DNA of 64,000 bases from Aspidiotus rigidus. Taxonomy: Eukaryota; Arthropoda; Insecta; Hemiptera; Diaspididae. The notes beneath the pieces are model-generated. The model did not search any database, had not been told where the DNA came from, and saw only the letters and a program-made list of their open reading frames with translations. Every line of letters starts with the position of its first letter. Position 1 is the stretch's first letter. Made by a program: the position numbers and the translations under genes. Of the stretch, positions 45,501 through 53,971 are shown in pieces. The stretch spans positions 11,160,001-11,224,000 of the forward strand of contig JAVHKY010000052.1 in NCBI GenBank assembly GCA_035079385.1, in the 5' to 3' direction.

Positions 45501-48066
45501 AAAAATTACATTCGTATTCAAATTATGGAAATAAAGCGAAAAATTTTGTATTCATGGTATTTTGTCCTTGTAGTAACATACAATGATCATTGATTATGCT
45601 ATAAAGACAGAAATAAATGCTGGATGTCGCCAATTTGGAATTAACGTCGACGAGCGTACGTTCTTTCAGAATATCAGTTCTTTCAGAATATCATTGACAG
45701 CGAGTTAACGACCGGCAAAGTTGAGAAGTAAAACCAGTAGAACAATCCACAAAAACGGTCGGTGTGTGTGATAACGGCGTGCAAGAAGCTCTCTTCCAAT
45801 AATCCGTGTTAGGTGAAATTTTCGAGGAAGGAGTCACGAATTGTACTTCATTTATTACAGATGGTGGTCATTTAATATAAAACGCCTTTCAAATCTTACT
45901 AAGGACGCTTCAAAGTTTCTGTTCGCGTATTATGTCATAAAATTATGAATTTCATCTAAAACGATTACTTTAAAAGTGACAAAAAATACATTATTTCTCA
46001 GTACACATTTTTCTCGCTGGAACCAATGGTTAGTTAACCCTCATCCGAGTAGCGATGGAGACGCGTTGCGTATGTATGTTGAACCGAATCGCCCTACAGG
46101 TGTTTGACAAACAGAGGCCAAAAACAAGGCAGTGAATAATCAGAACAACAACCGGAAAAAAATTTCCACTTTTCTTTCCTTTAGAGGGTTCATGAATTTT
46201 TTTTTCAAAGGAATTCTTTAGAAAAAAATTTAGGAAATTTAAATTCTTCCTGTTCTTTGTCAATCGTGAATCTTTTCGCAAGAAAACCGAAACAGTGTTG
46301 TTCATTATTATAGTACCCTGAACTCATTACATTCCAGCAAAGGATGTAGGGAAACATTCATCTCTGCTGTGAGTAATACCCACGGTTTACAATATACTGA
46401 AGAGGAAAAAAAAATATTTTGAAGAAATACAAGTTATAGGACGAAAGATGAATAAAATTCAGCCAACGGGAGAAAAATATTCCGGGAAATTTGAGAACTC
46501 CACGTTGAAAGAACAAAGTAAACAAGAGATACGCGTCCTCCCTTCCGCTCTTGTACAACTCAAGAGAAATCGCAAGAATTCAGCTGGAGAGTAAGAACAA
46601 TTGCGTTATCAAACACTAGCTAAAGCTAAAATGAAAGCAATGTTAGAGAGAGTTAATCGTGGGTTTTAATTCGAGCTTCATTTTTGTAGGAGAGAAGTAG
46701 AAATATAACCACTCTTGATTCAGAACAAACTGAATAAAATCACGGAATCAATATTTCCCTTTGTAAATCACAGCAGTGTGTGCCACAATTGACGAAATCC
46801 CTGAAAAATTAGATTATTAAAGTGCATTGCGGCCACAGACATGGTTGCGGCAGTCACTATATTCAAAATAAAATTTCTTCTCTGTTATCAAATCTGTAAC
46901 CCAAACTTGGTGACTTCATTTCTATTCTTTCGAACATTGAAGTGAATGAATTTAAAATAAACATGACAGATTGGAGTAATTGCACCAAGTTAGGTTTTCG
47001 AAAGTCATTTTTTAATTCCGTCTCATGAATGAATTTTAACGAAGCTGCTCGATGTCCAAATTTTTTCATCTACGACTTTTACCAAGAAATTCTACGAAAC
47101 TTACTATCTTCCACATCAGGATCATCATAATTCTCGGGAACTACCTCTCTTGTAGGTTTACCATTGAAAGCCGTCTTGAGAAATAATACTGCGTTTTCCA
47201 GCTGCAATTTTTCATCCATAGCTTGAGCGCTATTTCTTTTCAGTTCATCCATAGTTGAGAAAGAACTACAGCGCTTTGCCTCAACAAATCGAACCATCTT
47301 ACTGCATTTACGATATTCTTGATTTGATTCAGGGATTTTTTGTTGGAAACGAATGCGAAAACTTGCAGTCTGATCTCCATCCACATCTGAGTTTTGAATT
47401 GTGTTACCTAAGAATCGAGGTATCATGATAATAAGATTCCTTTACACACAAATGAAAACGTGAGTTGAGTAACTTACCAAAATCAGGATCGTTGTAACGA
47501 TTAATTTCATACTTGTGATCAGTGTTGTCGAGATAGTGTTCACTTCTCTTGTTGTATATAATCTCATTGGAATCTGGATAAGCACATCTTTTCTTTATCC
47601 TACGACTACATTGATTTAAATTCAAACGTCTATTCATTCGCTCAATTCTGGCTATTAGCTAATCAGGAAAATATGTCGAGACTATCACGATTAATAAAAC
47701 GATACTTATTTATTCATAATATAATATAATACATACCAATTCATTCTGTTTTCTCAGTTTCGAAATCTCTTGATTCTGTAACTCAATCGATTTAGCTTGC
47801 TCTTCTATAATATTCAAGTGGCAAGAATTCAAATAAGACCTCGCCGCAATCATGATATTTGAATTAGTTTCAGATTCTCCAATACTACTTGCATACAAAT
47901 GATCAAATTCTGGAAAAGGAATCGTATCGATAGTCATATTATCTTCTGGAACCACAGAGCTAGCAGGCTCGCTCTTCAATTTGTTCAAGGACAACAATTC
48001 TTGCGTAGAACACTTCTCAATTTTAATTCCTCTATGACCATTGCAAACCATACTATTATCTGTCAT
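30519..48066 (-). CDS. MSL1: Male-specific lethal 1 homologue (coiled coil plus PEHE domain), seven coding exons
   Basis: Exons (- strand): 48066-47737, 47658-47478, 47407-47105, 32814-32696, 32627-32491, 30958-30728, 30645-30519. All introns are GT-AG; phases 0,1,1,0,2,2 all match; total 1428 bases, 475 residues. An in-frame TAA at 48123-48121 supports the ATG at 48066. Exon 1-2 junction gives a coiled coil (IIEEQAKSIELQNQEISKLR then LLIARIERMNRRL), the MSL1 dimerisation/MSL2-binding helix. Exons 4-7 give the PEHE domain: RHLRFEIGEKKRKKWDVQRI then RELRQNELLKEKLL, LFPDIKNIEKIIITNLIPIT and IAKIPSW, ending in a basic tail. MSL1 is the scaffold of the histone H4K16 acetyltransferase (MSL-MOF) complex in the nucleus. 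Intron 3 spans 14.3 kb and is packed with transposons. An extra exon inside it cannot be excluded, but the direct junction is in phase. Confidence 0.85.
30729..30957 (-). other. MSL1: MSL1 exon 6: core of the PEHE domain
   Basis: Codes WDVQRIRELR then a glutamine/leucine-rich helix, FPDIKNIEKI and NLIPITALG. In known PEHE domains the WDIQRIRE helix and the FxPExxxIexixi segment bind MOF and MSL3. Flanked by CAG-type acceptor (GTTGAAG) and GTAGGT donor. Confidence 0.8.
31130..31480. repeat. Dispersed repeat, copy A
   Basis: Shares long stretches with 36130-36450 (direct) and with 39580-40470 (inverted): ATATACAAAAGTTGGAGC, CAAAACTCTTTTAGGTGG, TTCCATTTGAATTTTACAAG and TTTAGTCATTATCACTCATC. About 350 bp. 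It carries the uninterrupted TCATCATC target that is duplicated around the hAT element of copy C. Nature unknown; lies in MSL1 intron 5. Confidence 0.75.
31518..31605. mobile_element. Very short AT-site TIR element, 88 bp
   Basis: Ends AGTCGTCAAAACC and GGTTTTGCCGACT are inverted; AT at 31516-31517 and 31606-31607. The right AT is also the left AT of the next element, so the two are abutting. Confidence 0.55.
31608..32030. mobile_element. ISL2EU-like MITE (AT target), copy b
   Basis: Ends AGGGTCATTCACAGTCAACG and (inverted) AGAGTCTTTCACACTGACGT, followed by CACATC; AT at 31606-31607 and 32031-32032. A second, inner inverted repeat (TCGATATTTCCAACACAAAT / TTTGTGATGGAAATATCGA) makes it strongly palindromic. 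Lies in MSL1 intron 5. A left-half relative begins at 33240 (GGGTTATTCACGCTGATATC). Confidence 0.75.
33062..33235. mobile_element. TA-site MITE, 174 bp
   Basis: Inverted ends CTTGCATCGTTGAAAAAGTA and (inverse) CTTGCATTGTTGAAAAAGTT continue for about 45 bases; TA at 33060-33061 and 33236-33237. Tc1/mariner-like by target only. Confidence 0.7.
33238..33340. mobile_element. Half of an ISL2EU-like MITE (relative of 31608-32030)
   Basis: GGGTTATTCACGCTGATATC and ACAACACCGATAATAAT, then TGATACTTCCATCACAAATT, correspond to the outer and inner inverted motifs of copy b. No matching opposite half. Confidence 0.5.
33498..33936. mobile_element. TTAA-site (piggyBac-like) MITE, copy 2, complete, 439 bp
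   Basis: Perfect inverted ends GGGTATGCTCTACCTAGTCA and TGACTAGGTAGAGCATACCC, flanked by TTAA at 33494-33497 and 33937-33940. TTAA duplication is the hallmark of piggyBac; tip sequence alone would not decide. About 95% identical to the copy at 21829. Confidence 0.85.
35161..35563. mobile_element. hAT element (TAGGGTTT tips) nested in the palindromic MITE
   Basis: Tips TAGGGTTT and AAACCCTA; ATGATTAT duplicated at 35153-35160 and 35564-35571. Interior made of degenerate GACCGTTTGACCGATAACCG repeats on one strand, a subterminal-repeat pattern. The uninterrupted target (TTAATGATTATGGATATATT) exists in the related MITE at 39240. Confidence 0.82.
35671..35925. mobile_element. CTTWGACYATA-family hAT-like element, copy 2
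   Basis: Tips CTTTGACTATATACTTCTTA and (inverse) CTTTGACTATATACCTCTTA, then TGGACTGAGCT in both. CATAGGGC (35663-35670) and CATAGGGT (35926-35933) flank it, 8 bp with one mismatch. Internal stem GCGGAGGACTCAACATAGG / CCTATGTTGCAGTCCTACGC around the core CTCCGCGCACTTACCCGCG, matching the core of the 23569 copy. Confidence 0.85.
36130..36450. repeat. Dispersed repeat, copy B
   Basis: Direct copy of 31130-31480 with about 80% identity by eye; extends further right than copy A (CATAGCAGTGCATACTCCCC, shared with copy C). Confidence 0.7.
36770..37406 (-). pseudogene. KRBA2-like integrase-derived gene, C-terminal fragment with frameshift
   Basis: On -: WGAALPFVQFKNRYYHAGIK then RSPHEALFGSHPKVGLDVLS, the C-terminal part of an integrase core found in KRAB-A-domain-containing-2-like proteins, followed by a Ser/Pro-rich linker and CALCLQKESIGKRRKE. 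After a TAG and a frame change near 36905, the continuing domain reads VGNTVRVQVPQVDRGKRDA and NVLASVLEVTSDNF. The catalytic Asp residues would be upstream and are absent. A dead transposon or domesticated-gene relic inside MSL1 intron 3. Confidence 0.65.
37620..38460. repeat. Degenerate tandem repeat, about 170-210 bp period
   Basis: TAAGAAATGTACAGGG-like box followed by CGCGTTT / CTGCGTC and then GATCAGCCCGAYCTGT(T/C)CAG recurs at about 37630, 37800, 38005 and, weaker, 38445. A 17-base poly-A lies at 37908. No coding signal. Confidence 0.5.
38890..39545. mobile_element. hAT-like remnant with AATCACAAATC subterminal repeats, split by an AT-site MITE
   Basis: AACTCACAAATCACAAG..TTTGTGATTTGGATT motifs at 38895-38990 continue at 39380-39540 (AGATTTGTGAATC, GTGATTTGTCAAATC) on the far side of the MITE 38992-39378. 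Same motif family as the bounded hAT at 39648-40207. Outer ends not found. Confidence 0.5.
38992..39378. mobile_element. ISL2EU-like palindromic MITE (AT target), copy d, 387 bp
   Basis: Ends AGACTATAATCAG and CTGATTATAATCT, then CAACGTCATTTGTGTCAGG / CCTTACACAAATGACGTCA; AT at 38990-38991 and 39379-39380. Near-complete palindrome and uninterrupted relative of 34941-35977. Confidence 0.8.
39580..40470. repeat. Dispersed repeat, copy C (inverted), interrupted by a hAT element
   Basis: Reverse complement of copies A and B, from CGGAGTATGCGCGGCTATGC to GTGGAAAGTGGCGCTCCTAG, with the hAT element 39648-40207 inserted at the ATGATGAG site. Confidence 0.75.
39648..40207. mobile_element. hAT element, 560 bp, AATCACAAATC family
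   Basis: Tips CAAGAATGAGCACAACTC and (inverse) CAGGGATGGGCACAAATCAC; ATGATGAG duplicated at 39640-39647 and 40208-40215. The undisturbed target GGTGATGATGAGTGA is present in dispersed-repeat copies A and B. The interior has many AAATCACAAATC / GATTTGTGATTTG motifs toward both ends. No transposase. Confidence 0.88.
40482..40610. mobile_element. Truncated copy of the AATCACAAATC hAT family (right end)
   Basis: GAATGATTTGTGATATGAATC through AATCATGAATCATATGACTC to the tip TTTGTACCCGTCTTG, matching the right part of 39648-40207. Left part missing. Confidence 0.55.
40665..41300. repeat. Left arm of a large inverted duplication
   Basis: About 635 bp, repeated inverted at 42886-43990 with only a few per cent divergence by eye; the right arm differs by a 390 bp AT-site MITE and a small indel. 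Spacer 41301-42885. The arm contains two units beginning TCGATGAATAAGCC / CGTCAAATAAGCC with the motif AAAAGTGAAGAGAAYAAA. Confidence 0.85.
41104..41292 (+). pseudogene. Exon-like 63-codon segment, unrecognised, inside the inverted duplication
   Basis: Bounded by an acceptor (CACCATTTCAG) and donor (GAGAAG|GTAAGT). Codes a cysteine- and aromatic-rich segment (RDCLLGLSQFLQCYSSSLVF, RYAIIICHAMLYCKSGYAFC). A possible next exon follows TCTCCTTACAG at 41411 (KPWFSTKLKTLLA then stop). A second copy lies inverted at 43170-42982. It may derive from a captured host exon; I do not recognise the protein. Confidence 0.35.
42886..43990. repeat. Right arm of the large inverted duplication (contains a MITE insertion)
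   Basis: Inverse of 40665-41300. The arm is contiguous except for 43291-43680. It ends with CTGATTGTACAGCA, matching TGCTGTACAATCAG on the left. Confidence 0.85.
43291..43680. mobile_element. ISL2EU-like MITE (AT target), copy e, with empty site in the other arm
   Basis: Ends GGACTGTGTTATTGTGACGT and (inverse) GGACTGTGTTATTTGTGATA; AT at 43289-43290 and 43681-43682. The other arm of the inverted duplication reads CACTCAGTAATAGATCAAGG (as reverse complement) with a single AT, proving a 2 bp duplication. Inner inverted repeat GCTCCCATAAGAAATACATG / CATGTATTTCTTATGGGAGC. Confidence 0.9.
44241..44501. mobile_element. CTTWGACYATA-family hAT-like element, copy 3, 261 bp
   Basis: Tips CTTAGACCATCTAGTAACAT and (inverse) CTTAGACCATATAGTAACAT; GAAAGGCT exactly duplicated at 44233-44240 and 44502-44509. 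Internal stem AAAATAAGACGGACGGGTC / GACCCGTCCGTCTTATTTT. No coding capacity. Confidence 0.92.
44520..44662. mobile_element. CTGCCGTAC-family MITE, copy 3, 143 bp
   Basis: Tips CTGCCATACAAAATAGAAAG and (inverse) CTGCCGTACAAAGTAGGAGG, then GGCGTATCTGCATA-type sequence in both; TCTT at 44516-44519 and 44663-44666. Only 18 bp right of the previous element. Confidence 0.82.
44804..45110. mobile_element. TA-site MITE, 307 bp
   Basis: CAAACTACAAACCGGTGGTA and its inverse TACCACTGGTTTGTAGTTTG form the ends, continuing TGGACTGATA / TATCAGTCCG; TA at 44802-44803 and 45111-45112. Reading frames across it are not supported as genes. Confidence 0.72.
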
Positions 48067-48572
48067 AGTACATTCCTCTAGCTGAGTCACTAGATTGATT
48101 GAGGATGCGGTGAAGTTGCTTTAATCTTCAGCACTCATAACTTCTTCCAACGTAACACAACCCAAGTAACCCCATCCGCAAGCTGGAGCCCAACAAGGGA
48201 CGTTGTAGATTTCCTGAGTATGCCCAATATTCTGTATCTCAAGTCTCAACAAAGTGAAGTGGTACGTTTATACAGCCATCGAAATTTAGCGAACAACTGA
48301 ATGTGAAAAATCAAGGCTCGATAGTAAAATTACGAAATAAAATATGAAATTCCAATTTCAAAGGCGATAGGTGAACGGCGAAAATAGCATAGGAGTCCGA
48401 TAATTTCCAGTCCTACGCAACAAAAGAGGAAAGAACTTCATTTTTTCACCAATAACCATGGTAGCATCAACACATGGACTGCCTCCCATAATTTTTTCTA
48501 CATTATTTGGGCAGGACAGCTGATAACGAAAACGGAAAAATTGATAAGCGGTGCTGAGGATGGACCTATAAT
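48067..48572. promoter_or_regulatory. Presumed 5-prime UTR/promoter region of MSL1 (- strand)
   Basis: 506 bp between the MSL1 start and an upstream MITE. Contains the in-frame TAA at 48123-48121 that fixes the ATG. No clear TATA or initiator identified; assignment is by position only. Confidence 0.35.
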
Positions 48573-48806
48573 AGTCCATTCCAGTTAAGAGTGTCAATAT
48601 TCAAAAGGCGACCACAACGTGTGAGTTTTCGTGCGTAAATTCAACGGCCAAACAATTTTCACTTTCTCGAACAACGGTCGAATCGAGTGCAGTAGGTGCG
48701 TTTTGCTGCTTGACGCTCAGTGCGAATTTTGCTACCCCCCCTCATGCCACTGATACCGCATTGCCGATTGCCATCGATTTATTGACACTCTTAACTGGAA
48801 TGGACT
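48573..48806. mobile_element. AT-site MITE upstream of MSL1, 234 bp
   Basis: AGTCCATTCCAGTTAAGAGT at the left is inverted at the right (ACTCTTAACTGGAATGGACT) and continues GTCAATA / TATTGAC; AT at 48571-48572 and 48807-48808. Same target class as the ISL2EU-like MITEs but without the GTGACGTCA box. Confidence 0.75.
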
Positions 48807-49180
48807 ATAATAAAAGATTCCCTTAAATTGCTCTGAATTGATTTTTATGAGGAGAGTTGATTTGTAGAAAATTTTACGCTCTACAAATTTGATTCTCTTT
48901 CTCTTTGTTTTTTTTTTTTCTGAATTGCTTCCTTTCCAAGTCATTATGAGATTACTGGAGTGGAGATTACCTACTGAACCATGGCCAAGGTAGGTCAGAA
49001 CATGGCCGTCTCTAGTATCAGGCAGGATGCAGAAACATTAAAAACTTGACAATGGTGGACGAGGATTGAAATTTGTATTCTTAATAAGGGGGAACATTGA
49101 AAAACTTGATTTTTCACAAGAACTTCACCATTTTTGTGGACGGAGGCCCTTTTTACAGATAAGTCCTCATTTTCAGCTTG

Positions 49181-49302
49181 GTCTTGTTAAGATTCATCAA
49201 CTACAAAGCGAGTTATTAACATGTACCGCGCTTTGTCCACTGACTCACTTTTTCTTTCAAAACGTTAATAACTCGCTTTGTAGTTGATCAATCTAACAAG
49301 AC
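49181..49302. mobile_element. Palindromic MITE, about 122 bp
   Basis: GTCTTGTTAAGATTCATCAA + CTACAAAGCGAGTTATTAAC pairs with the inverse at 49264-49302 (one 1-base indel). Target duplication not resolved. Confidence 0.6.
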
Positions 49303-49460
49303 TGAGTTTAAAAAATCGAGAATTGTTTACTCTTTCCATATATTAATGAATTTTTTCCCCGCGGAATCAAATACTGTTGGCAAATCAATGATTGACGTGT
49401 TTTTCCAAGGTTTTTCAGTAGGAGCTTGTATAACTAAAACTCAGCATTGTATTCTTCGCA

Positions 49461-49860
49461 GTGTGCTGCAGCTGAAAGATTCAGCTAGAGCTTTCAGCTT
49501 TAACTTCTGACCTTGAAAAATATAGCTTGAGCTAGCTTTTGGTTTTTCTTCAGCTGGCTTTTGGCTTTTCATTTGATGGAAAAATTGGACACAATCATGA
49601 GAAAAGGATCTCTGTTAGATGTACAAGAAGTCAAGAAGGAATGGAAGTTGAAATTGATAAAATAATCAATAATGTTGATTTGTTACTGCCACATGCCAGG
49701 AAATGACGATTTATTAAGGCCATTTTCACGAGGCTTCTCAGGAAGCAAGAAGCAGTGTTTTTAGAAGTGACGCGCCGTGTAAACACCGTAAACACCAAAG
49801 CCAAAAGCCAGCCAAAAAAATTTGGCTCAATTCAGCTTTGAGCATCCAAAAGGTGCGCGT
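49461..49860. mobile_element. Possible hAT remnant with AGCTGAAAG/GGCTTTTGGCTTT motifs
   Basis: CAGTGTGCTGCAGCTGAAAG resembles the tip of the hAT at 9791 (CAGAGTATTGCAGCCGAAAA). Similar purine motifs return in inverse at 49795-49850 (AAGCCAAAAGCCAGCC). No 8 bp duplication fixed. Confidence 0.4.
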
Positions 49861-50084
49861 TATGCCAGTAAGTGGAGCAAGACTTTGGCACTGGTGAACG
49901 TCGCGCCGCACAGCTGACGAGCTGCGAGACTGAGTGTGTACGCTTGCAGGTGACCTGCTGGTACGACTCCTCCGGTAGGTAGGGACGGTGCATTATAATT
50001 TTATTTATTCTCTCGTGGGTATTGCTGTTTTCAAGAGACCTCTTGTTTTCTTTTCACTTGTAGGTCATAATAGTTATTTTAATC

Positions 50085-53000
50085 ATGTTGTGTGACTACT
50101 GCCACAACAAATTGCAAAAGAAATTCAACCTTGAAAGGCACATAGCAAGACAACATTCTACAGAAGGTGGTTATCAAATAAATGATTATGAAACGAGAAC
50201 CAAAATGATATACTAATATTAATTCACCCCTTTATTACAGAAAATTTGTCAACTCAAAAGCGGCGAATAAAGTATCATCTCTGTGACTTAGCTTTCCGCG
50301 AATATTCGTTTTTTCACTGTCACCTAATTGAAATACATAATATTTCGCTAAATACGGAAAATCTGATCTTCAATTCGTTAAACGGTAGTTTCTCTACCTG
50401 AATTAATGTAGCTCTATAGCACCTGTTTTGAATGGTTTAATGATGTGCAATATTTTCTCAGATTTTCAAGCTTGGAAATTGAACATTGAAAAAAATTCCA
50501 AAAGTCAATTTGTGCAAGACACTTCGTCAAAGAAAGCGATCGATGGCAAAGTGCTCTATTTCATATGTCACCCGTCATTTAATTTCAGGAAGCGTGGAAA
50601 AACTGCGAAACATAAAAATGCTGGGAGTAATAAAATTGGTACTTCCTGTTCGGCGAGACTGAAGGTCAAGATTAAATTAGATCAGACAGTTGAAGTCAAT
50701 TTTTGCAGCACGCACGTAGGGCACGACCATGAAATAGGAAGACTGAGACTCAGCTATGACGAGCGAGCTGCGATTGCAGGTACCTGTAAATTTAGTATGT
50801 TCTAATTATTGCAGTATTTATTACCAATGATAAATTACTGGAAAAGAATGTGAAGTATTATATTTTTCTATGGAATGTACACTCCATTTATAATAAAGCT
50901 CCAAAAATTGAAGAGATAAAAAATATGAGAGGTTGTAGTTCTGATACTCCTGTTTCTTTGATTACAAAGATTCTAATATCTGTGTACATATGGCTTTATC
51001 TTCTTCTCCGTGATAATCCTGAAAATTAAAATAAGAATCCAATTTCAATTTTGAAAGGAATACATGAATTTATTTTTCCGAAATAAACAAATACTTATTT
51101 TCCAGGTAAATTAAGTATGGGAATCCCCCCAACGAGGATTCTAGATGATATTCGTGAGGAACAAGGAAAGGAACCAGAACGAATACATTTAGCCGAAAGA
51201 AATGACCTGTACAATATCAAGTGTGCAATCCAGTACGACAATAATGATTGAACGAGTGTAGAAGTCTGGGTGGAGAAGATGATGTTACAAGGAACTCAAA
51301 GTCCTGTCCTATTTCATAAGGCTCAGAATTCTTCCTTAGAAGGTATTAAAGATGTTGATTTCATTCTCATTATAGTAACAGAATTTCAAAAAGAGATGTT
51401 GAGAAGGTTTGGTGACGACGTGATTTGTATAGACGGAACTCACGGACAGGTGTGGTGAGCCGTTCGGAAATGCTAACGGATTGGCTAAAAACTAATGACC
51501 TTGAGTAGAAAAGCTAACCGAAAGTCCAACAGCTAACTGCGTGCGAAAAGCTAGCTAACGACTAAAAACTAAAAGCTAACGAAAAATCAGAAATTTTTGA
51601 TTTCTGGTATAAATTCTTGAAAATAGGCTTATCATCTGAACATTTTCAAGCGTTTTTTCGCGTAGAACGCAAATCTGCTTTTAGAATATTGCGCTCTCTC
51701 TCCTGAAACAAGAAGAACGTCATTAATTGAAATTATTTCCGACTGGATTGCAAGTTTTGAAGTTACAAATTTGTTTTGCAAGTTTGTCTGGAATTATTAA
51801 TTTTTTTGTTGCGATTATTTGTTTCATAGACTAGACAACGCGTCCAGATTGAAAATGTAAAAAGTAAAAAATCAGCAAACTGCTGCAGTGCTGCAAGCTG
51901 AATGAAAGAAATCAGCAAAAAGCAAAACAGCGCACGGCCGCACGCTGTCTACCTAGTGGCTAGTAGTACCTACCACGTCGCCATGACGCCATTAATAATT
52001 AGTTTTGGGGAAATGGCATTATTTCCCGAGAGTAAAGAATACTATTTCTCCAAAACTCCTTCTGAGTTGCGCTTGGAATTGACCCTTTGCTTTTAACGCG
52101 GTCTCAATTTTTTTCTATTAGCTTTTCATTTTAGCAATTCAACAACAGCTATGATAAGCTAATGTTTACATCCTTCTTGAACAGCCAGCTAACAGCTAGC
52201 TAATTTTGGTCCAAAATTGCTGGGCTAACGGCTAAAAGCTAAGGCTAACGGATAAGCTTACCACCCCTGCTCACGGAACCAATGATTATGATTTTCAACT
52301 ATATACCATTCTGGTGTTGGACGAATATGATAATGGAATTCCGGTAGCATTTTGTTTCTCAAATTGAGCTACAATAGAGCTCTACAAGCTTTTCTTTCGT
52401 GAGGTAAAAAAAGCGATTGACAAGACTATAAATGCGTCTGTGTTTATGTCAGATGGGGAAATGTCTTTCTATTCAGCTCGGTGTGAGGAAATGGCTCCTG
52501 TAGAAAAGCAATTAACGTGCCATTGGCATCTATTCAAGACATAGAATACAAATTTGCCGAAAGTTAAAGATTTTTCTAAAAGATGGTTAACAAAACTCTG
52601 AAAAGTCTAACAAAAGAAATGAATGCCGAAAATTTCCACATAGAACTAAATAATCTTCTAATTTTATTAAAAAATGATCCAGATACTTTCGATTTCTATG
52701 AATATTTTTATAATAATTACATTGAAAATGTAAGTCTGTGGGCCCAATGTTATCGCCCATTTGTCCGTGTGCAAACAAATATGCATCTTGAATCACTACA
52801 TAGAGTTATTAAATACGAATACTTGAACGGACGACGTTGTATTCGGCTCGATAAAACAATTCACGCCCTCCTTCGTTTAGTACGCGATAAAAAATTTGAA
52901 CGTCTCATAAAATTTGCCAAACAGAAACCAAGCAAGTAATCAAATATGATTCGGCTGAGTCATGAAAAATCAGTCGATTGCCTTCAAGATGTTGAAAGAG

Positions 53001-53768
53001 TTGGAGAGACAAAATGGCATGTGAAATCGCAAACCAGGTTCGGAAATTAATTTCGAACCTTGCTGCGTACACATCTGCAAAGAATGCAGGATTTGTGTGC
53101 ACATGTTCAGATGCACCTGCCCTGAAAATACAACAAAAATGAACATCTGTAAACACATTCATGCTGTTGTTCAGAGTAAAAACAAGGATAATAATAATCT
53201 TTTCTGTATCGAAACCGTACAAAACTTTTCACAGAGCGAGCAGTCAGAAAATATCTCTCAAGAAAACGAGGAAGCTACGGGATTCGAGTATATTCTCGAA
53301 GGAATTGACAATGATTCACAGTTTGAAAATAATTTGTCAAGTAAAAATGGGGCAGATGAATTATTCTTCAACACAGATGAATGTATTTTACCTTCAATGA
53401 AAGAAAAAATATCAGAATTACGGGATGAAATTTCTGCAAAGCTGACTGCATACCAAGGTATGCTTCAAGAATCTGAATTAAATGAAGACCAGTACCGAAA
53501 AATTCTCAAATGTTTGGATCCTATTCCTTCTATTTTCAGTGAAAACGCTGAAAGAATACGAAAACCGTGCACGCCACATAATAAAAAAATTGAAAAACAA
53601 ACTTACTTTTCCACCATTCGTAGAAAGAAGAAAAGTACAATCAGAACCACCGATCAGGAAGCAGAAATCATCCGCAAAAGCCTGCAGAGCAAAGACATTA
53701 TTAATGATCACAAAGTCTATATTATTAATATTAGCCCTAAAAAGAGCATTTTTGGTATGGAAACGTGA
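50085..53768 (+). pseudogene. Mutator-like (MULE) transposase gene, broken by stops and a hAT insertion
   Basis: Order: C2H2 finger CDYCHNKLQKKFNLERHIAR (50093-50155), a degenerate second finger (HLCDLAFREYSFFHCHLIEI), a phase-1 intron to 50461, a FAR1/MULE N-terminal domain (FICHPSFNFRKRGKTAKHKN, THVGHDHEIGRLRLSYDERA), the MULE core with VICIDGTHG (first Asp), FMSDGEMSFYSA (second Asp), LTCHWHLFKT, RVQTNMHLESLHRVIKYEYL (Glu), and a C-terminal SWIM finger (FRCTCPENTTKMNICKHIHA). Breaks: TGA at 51249-51251, a hAT element at 51447-52269 directly after IDGTHG, TGA near 52364, TAG near 52541 and frame changes near 52950-53095. MULE transposases cut and paste their own DNA; this copy is dead. No MULE terminal repeats found. 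Confidence 0.8.
51447..52269. mobile_element. hAT element, 823 bp, inserted in the MULE transposase
   Basis: Tips CAGGTGTGGTGAGC and (inverse) CAGGGGTGGTAAGC; CTCACGGA exactly duplicated at 51439-51446 and 52270-52277. GCTAACGGMTAA-type motifs crowd both ends as subterminal repeats. Removing element plus one duplication rejoins the MULE frame. No transposase inside. Confidence 0.92.
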
Positions 53769-53971
53769 AACAGTATAACTAGATATAACAGAATGTCTTT
53801 TTCCTCTCTCTTTTTTCCATGGAGCGCATGAAACTCAGAGCCCAGTTGAATGGAATGATAATTATTTTCTTTCTCTCTTTTTTTTTCGTTCAGCATACTA
53901 CAAAATTGAGTTCACCGATCACTGCTTGGAGGCTATGCTGTAGTAAGGCTCTATAAATATAGGTAATTACA

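Larger units (their letters stand above)
32815..47104 (-). other. MSL1 intron 3, 14.3 kb, transposon sink
   Basis: Donor GTAAGT at 47104 and acceptor AATTTCAG before 32814. It contains at least twelve separable elements on either strand: TA, TTAA, AT, 4 bp and 8 bp site MITEs, a KRBA2-like integrase pseudogene, a large inverted duplication and dispersed repeats, all listed separately. The stretches 45113-47104 and 41950-42540 show nothing I can name. Confidence 0.7.

Noticed and set aside
46863..47069. 68-codon - strand frame as a further MSL1 exon
   Set aside because: It lacks splice borders in the right phase, and exon 3 joins exon 4 directly in phase, with sequence fitting MSL1.
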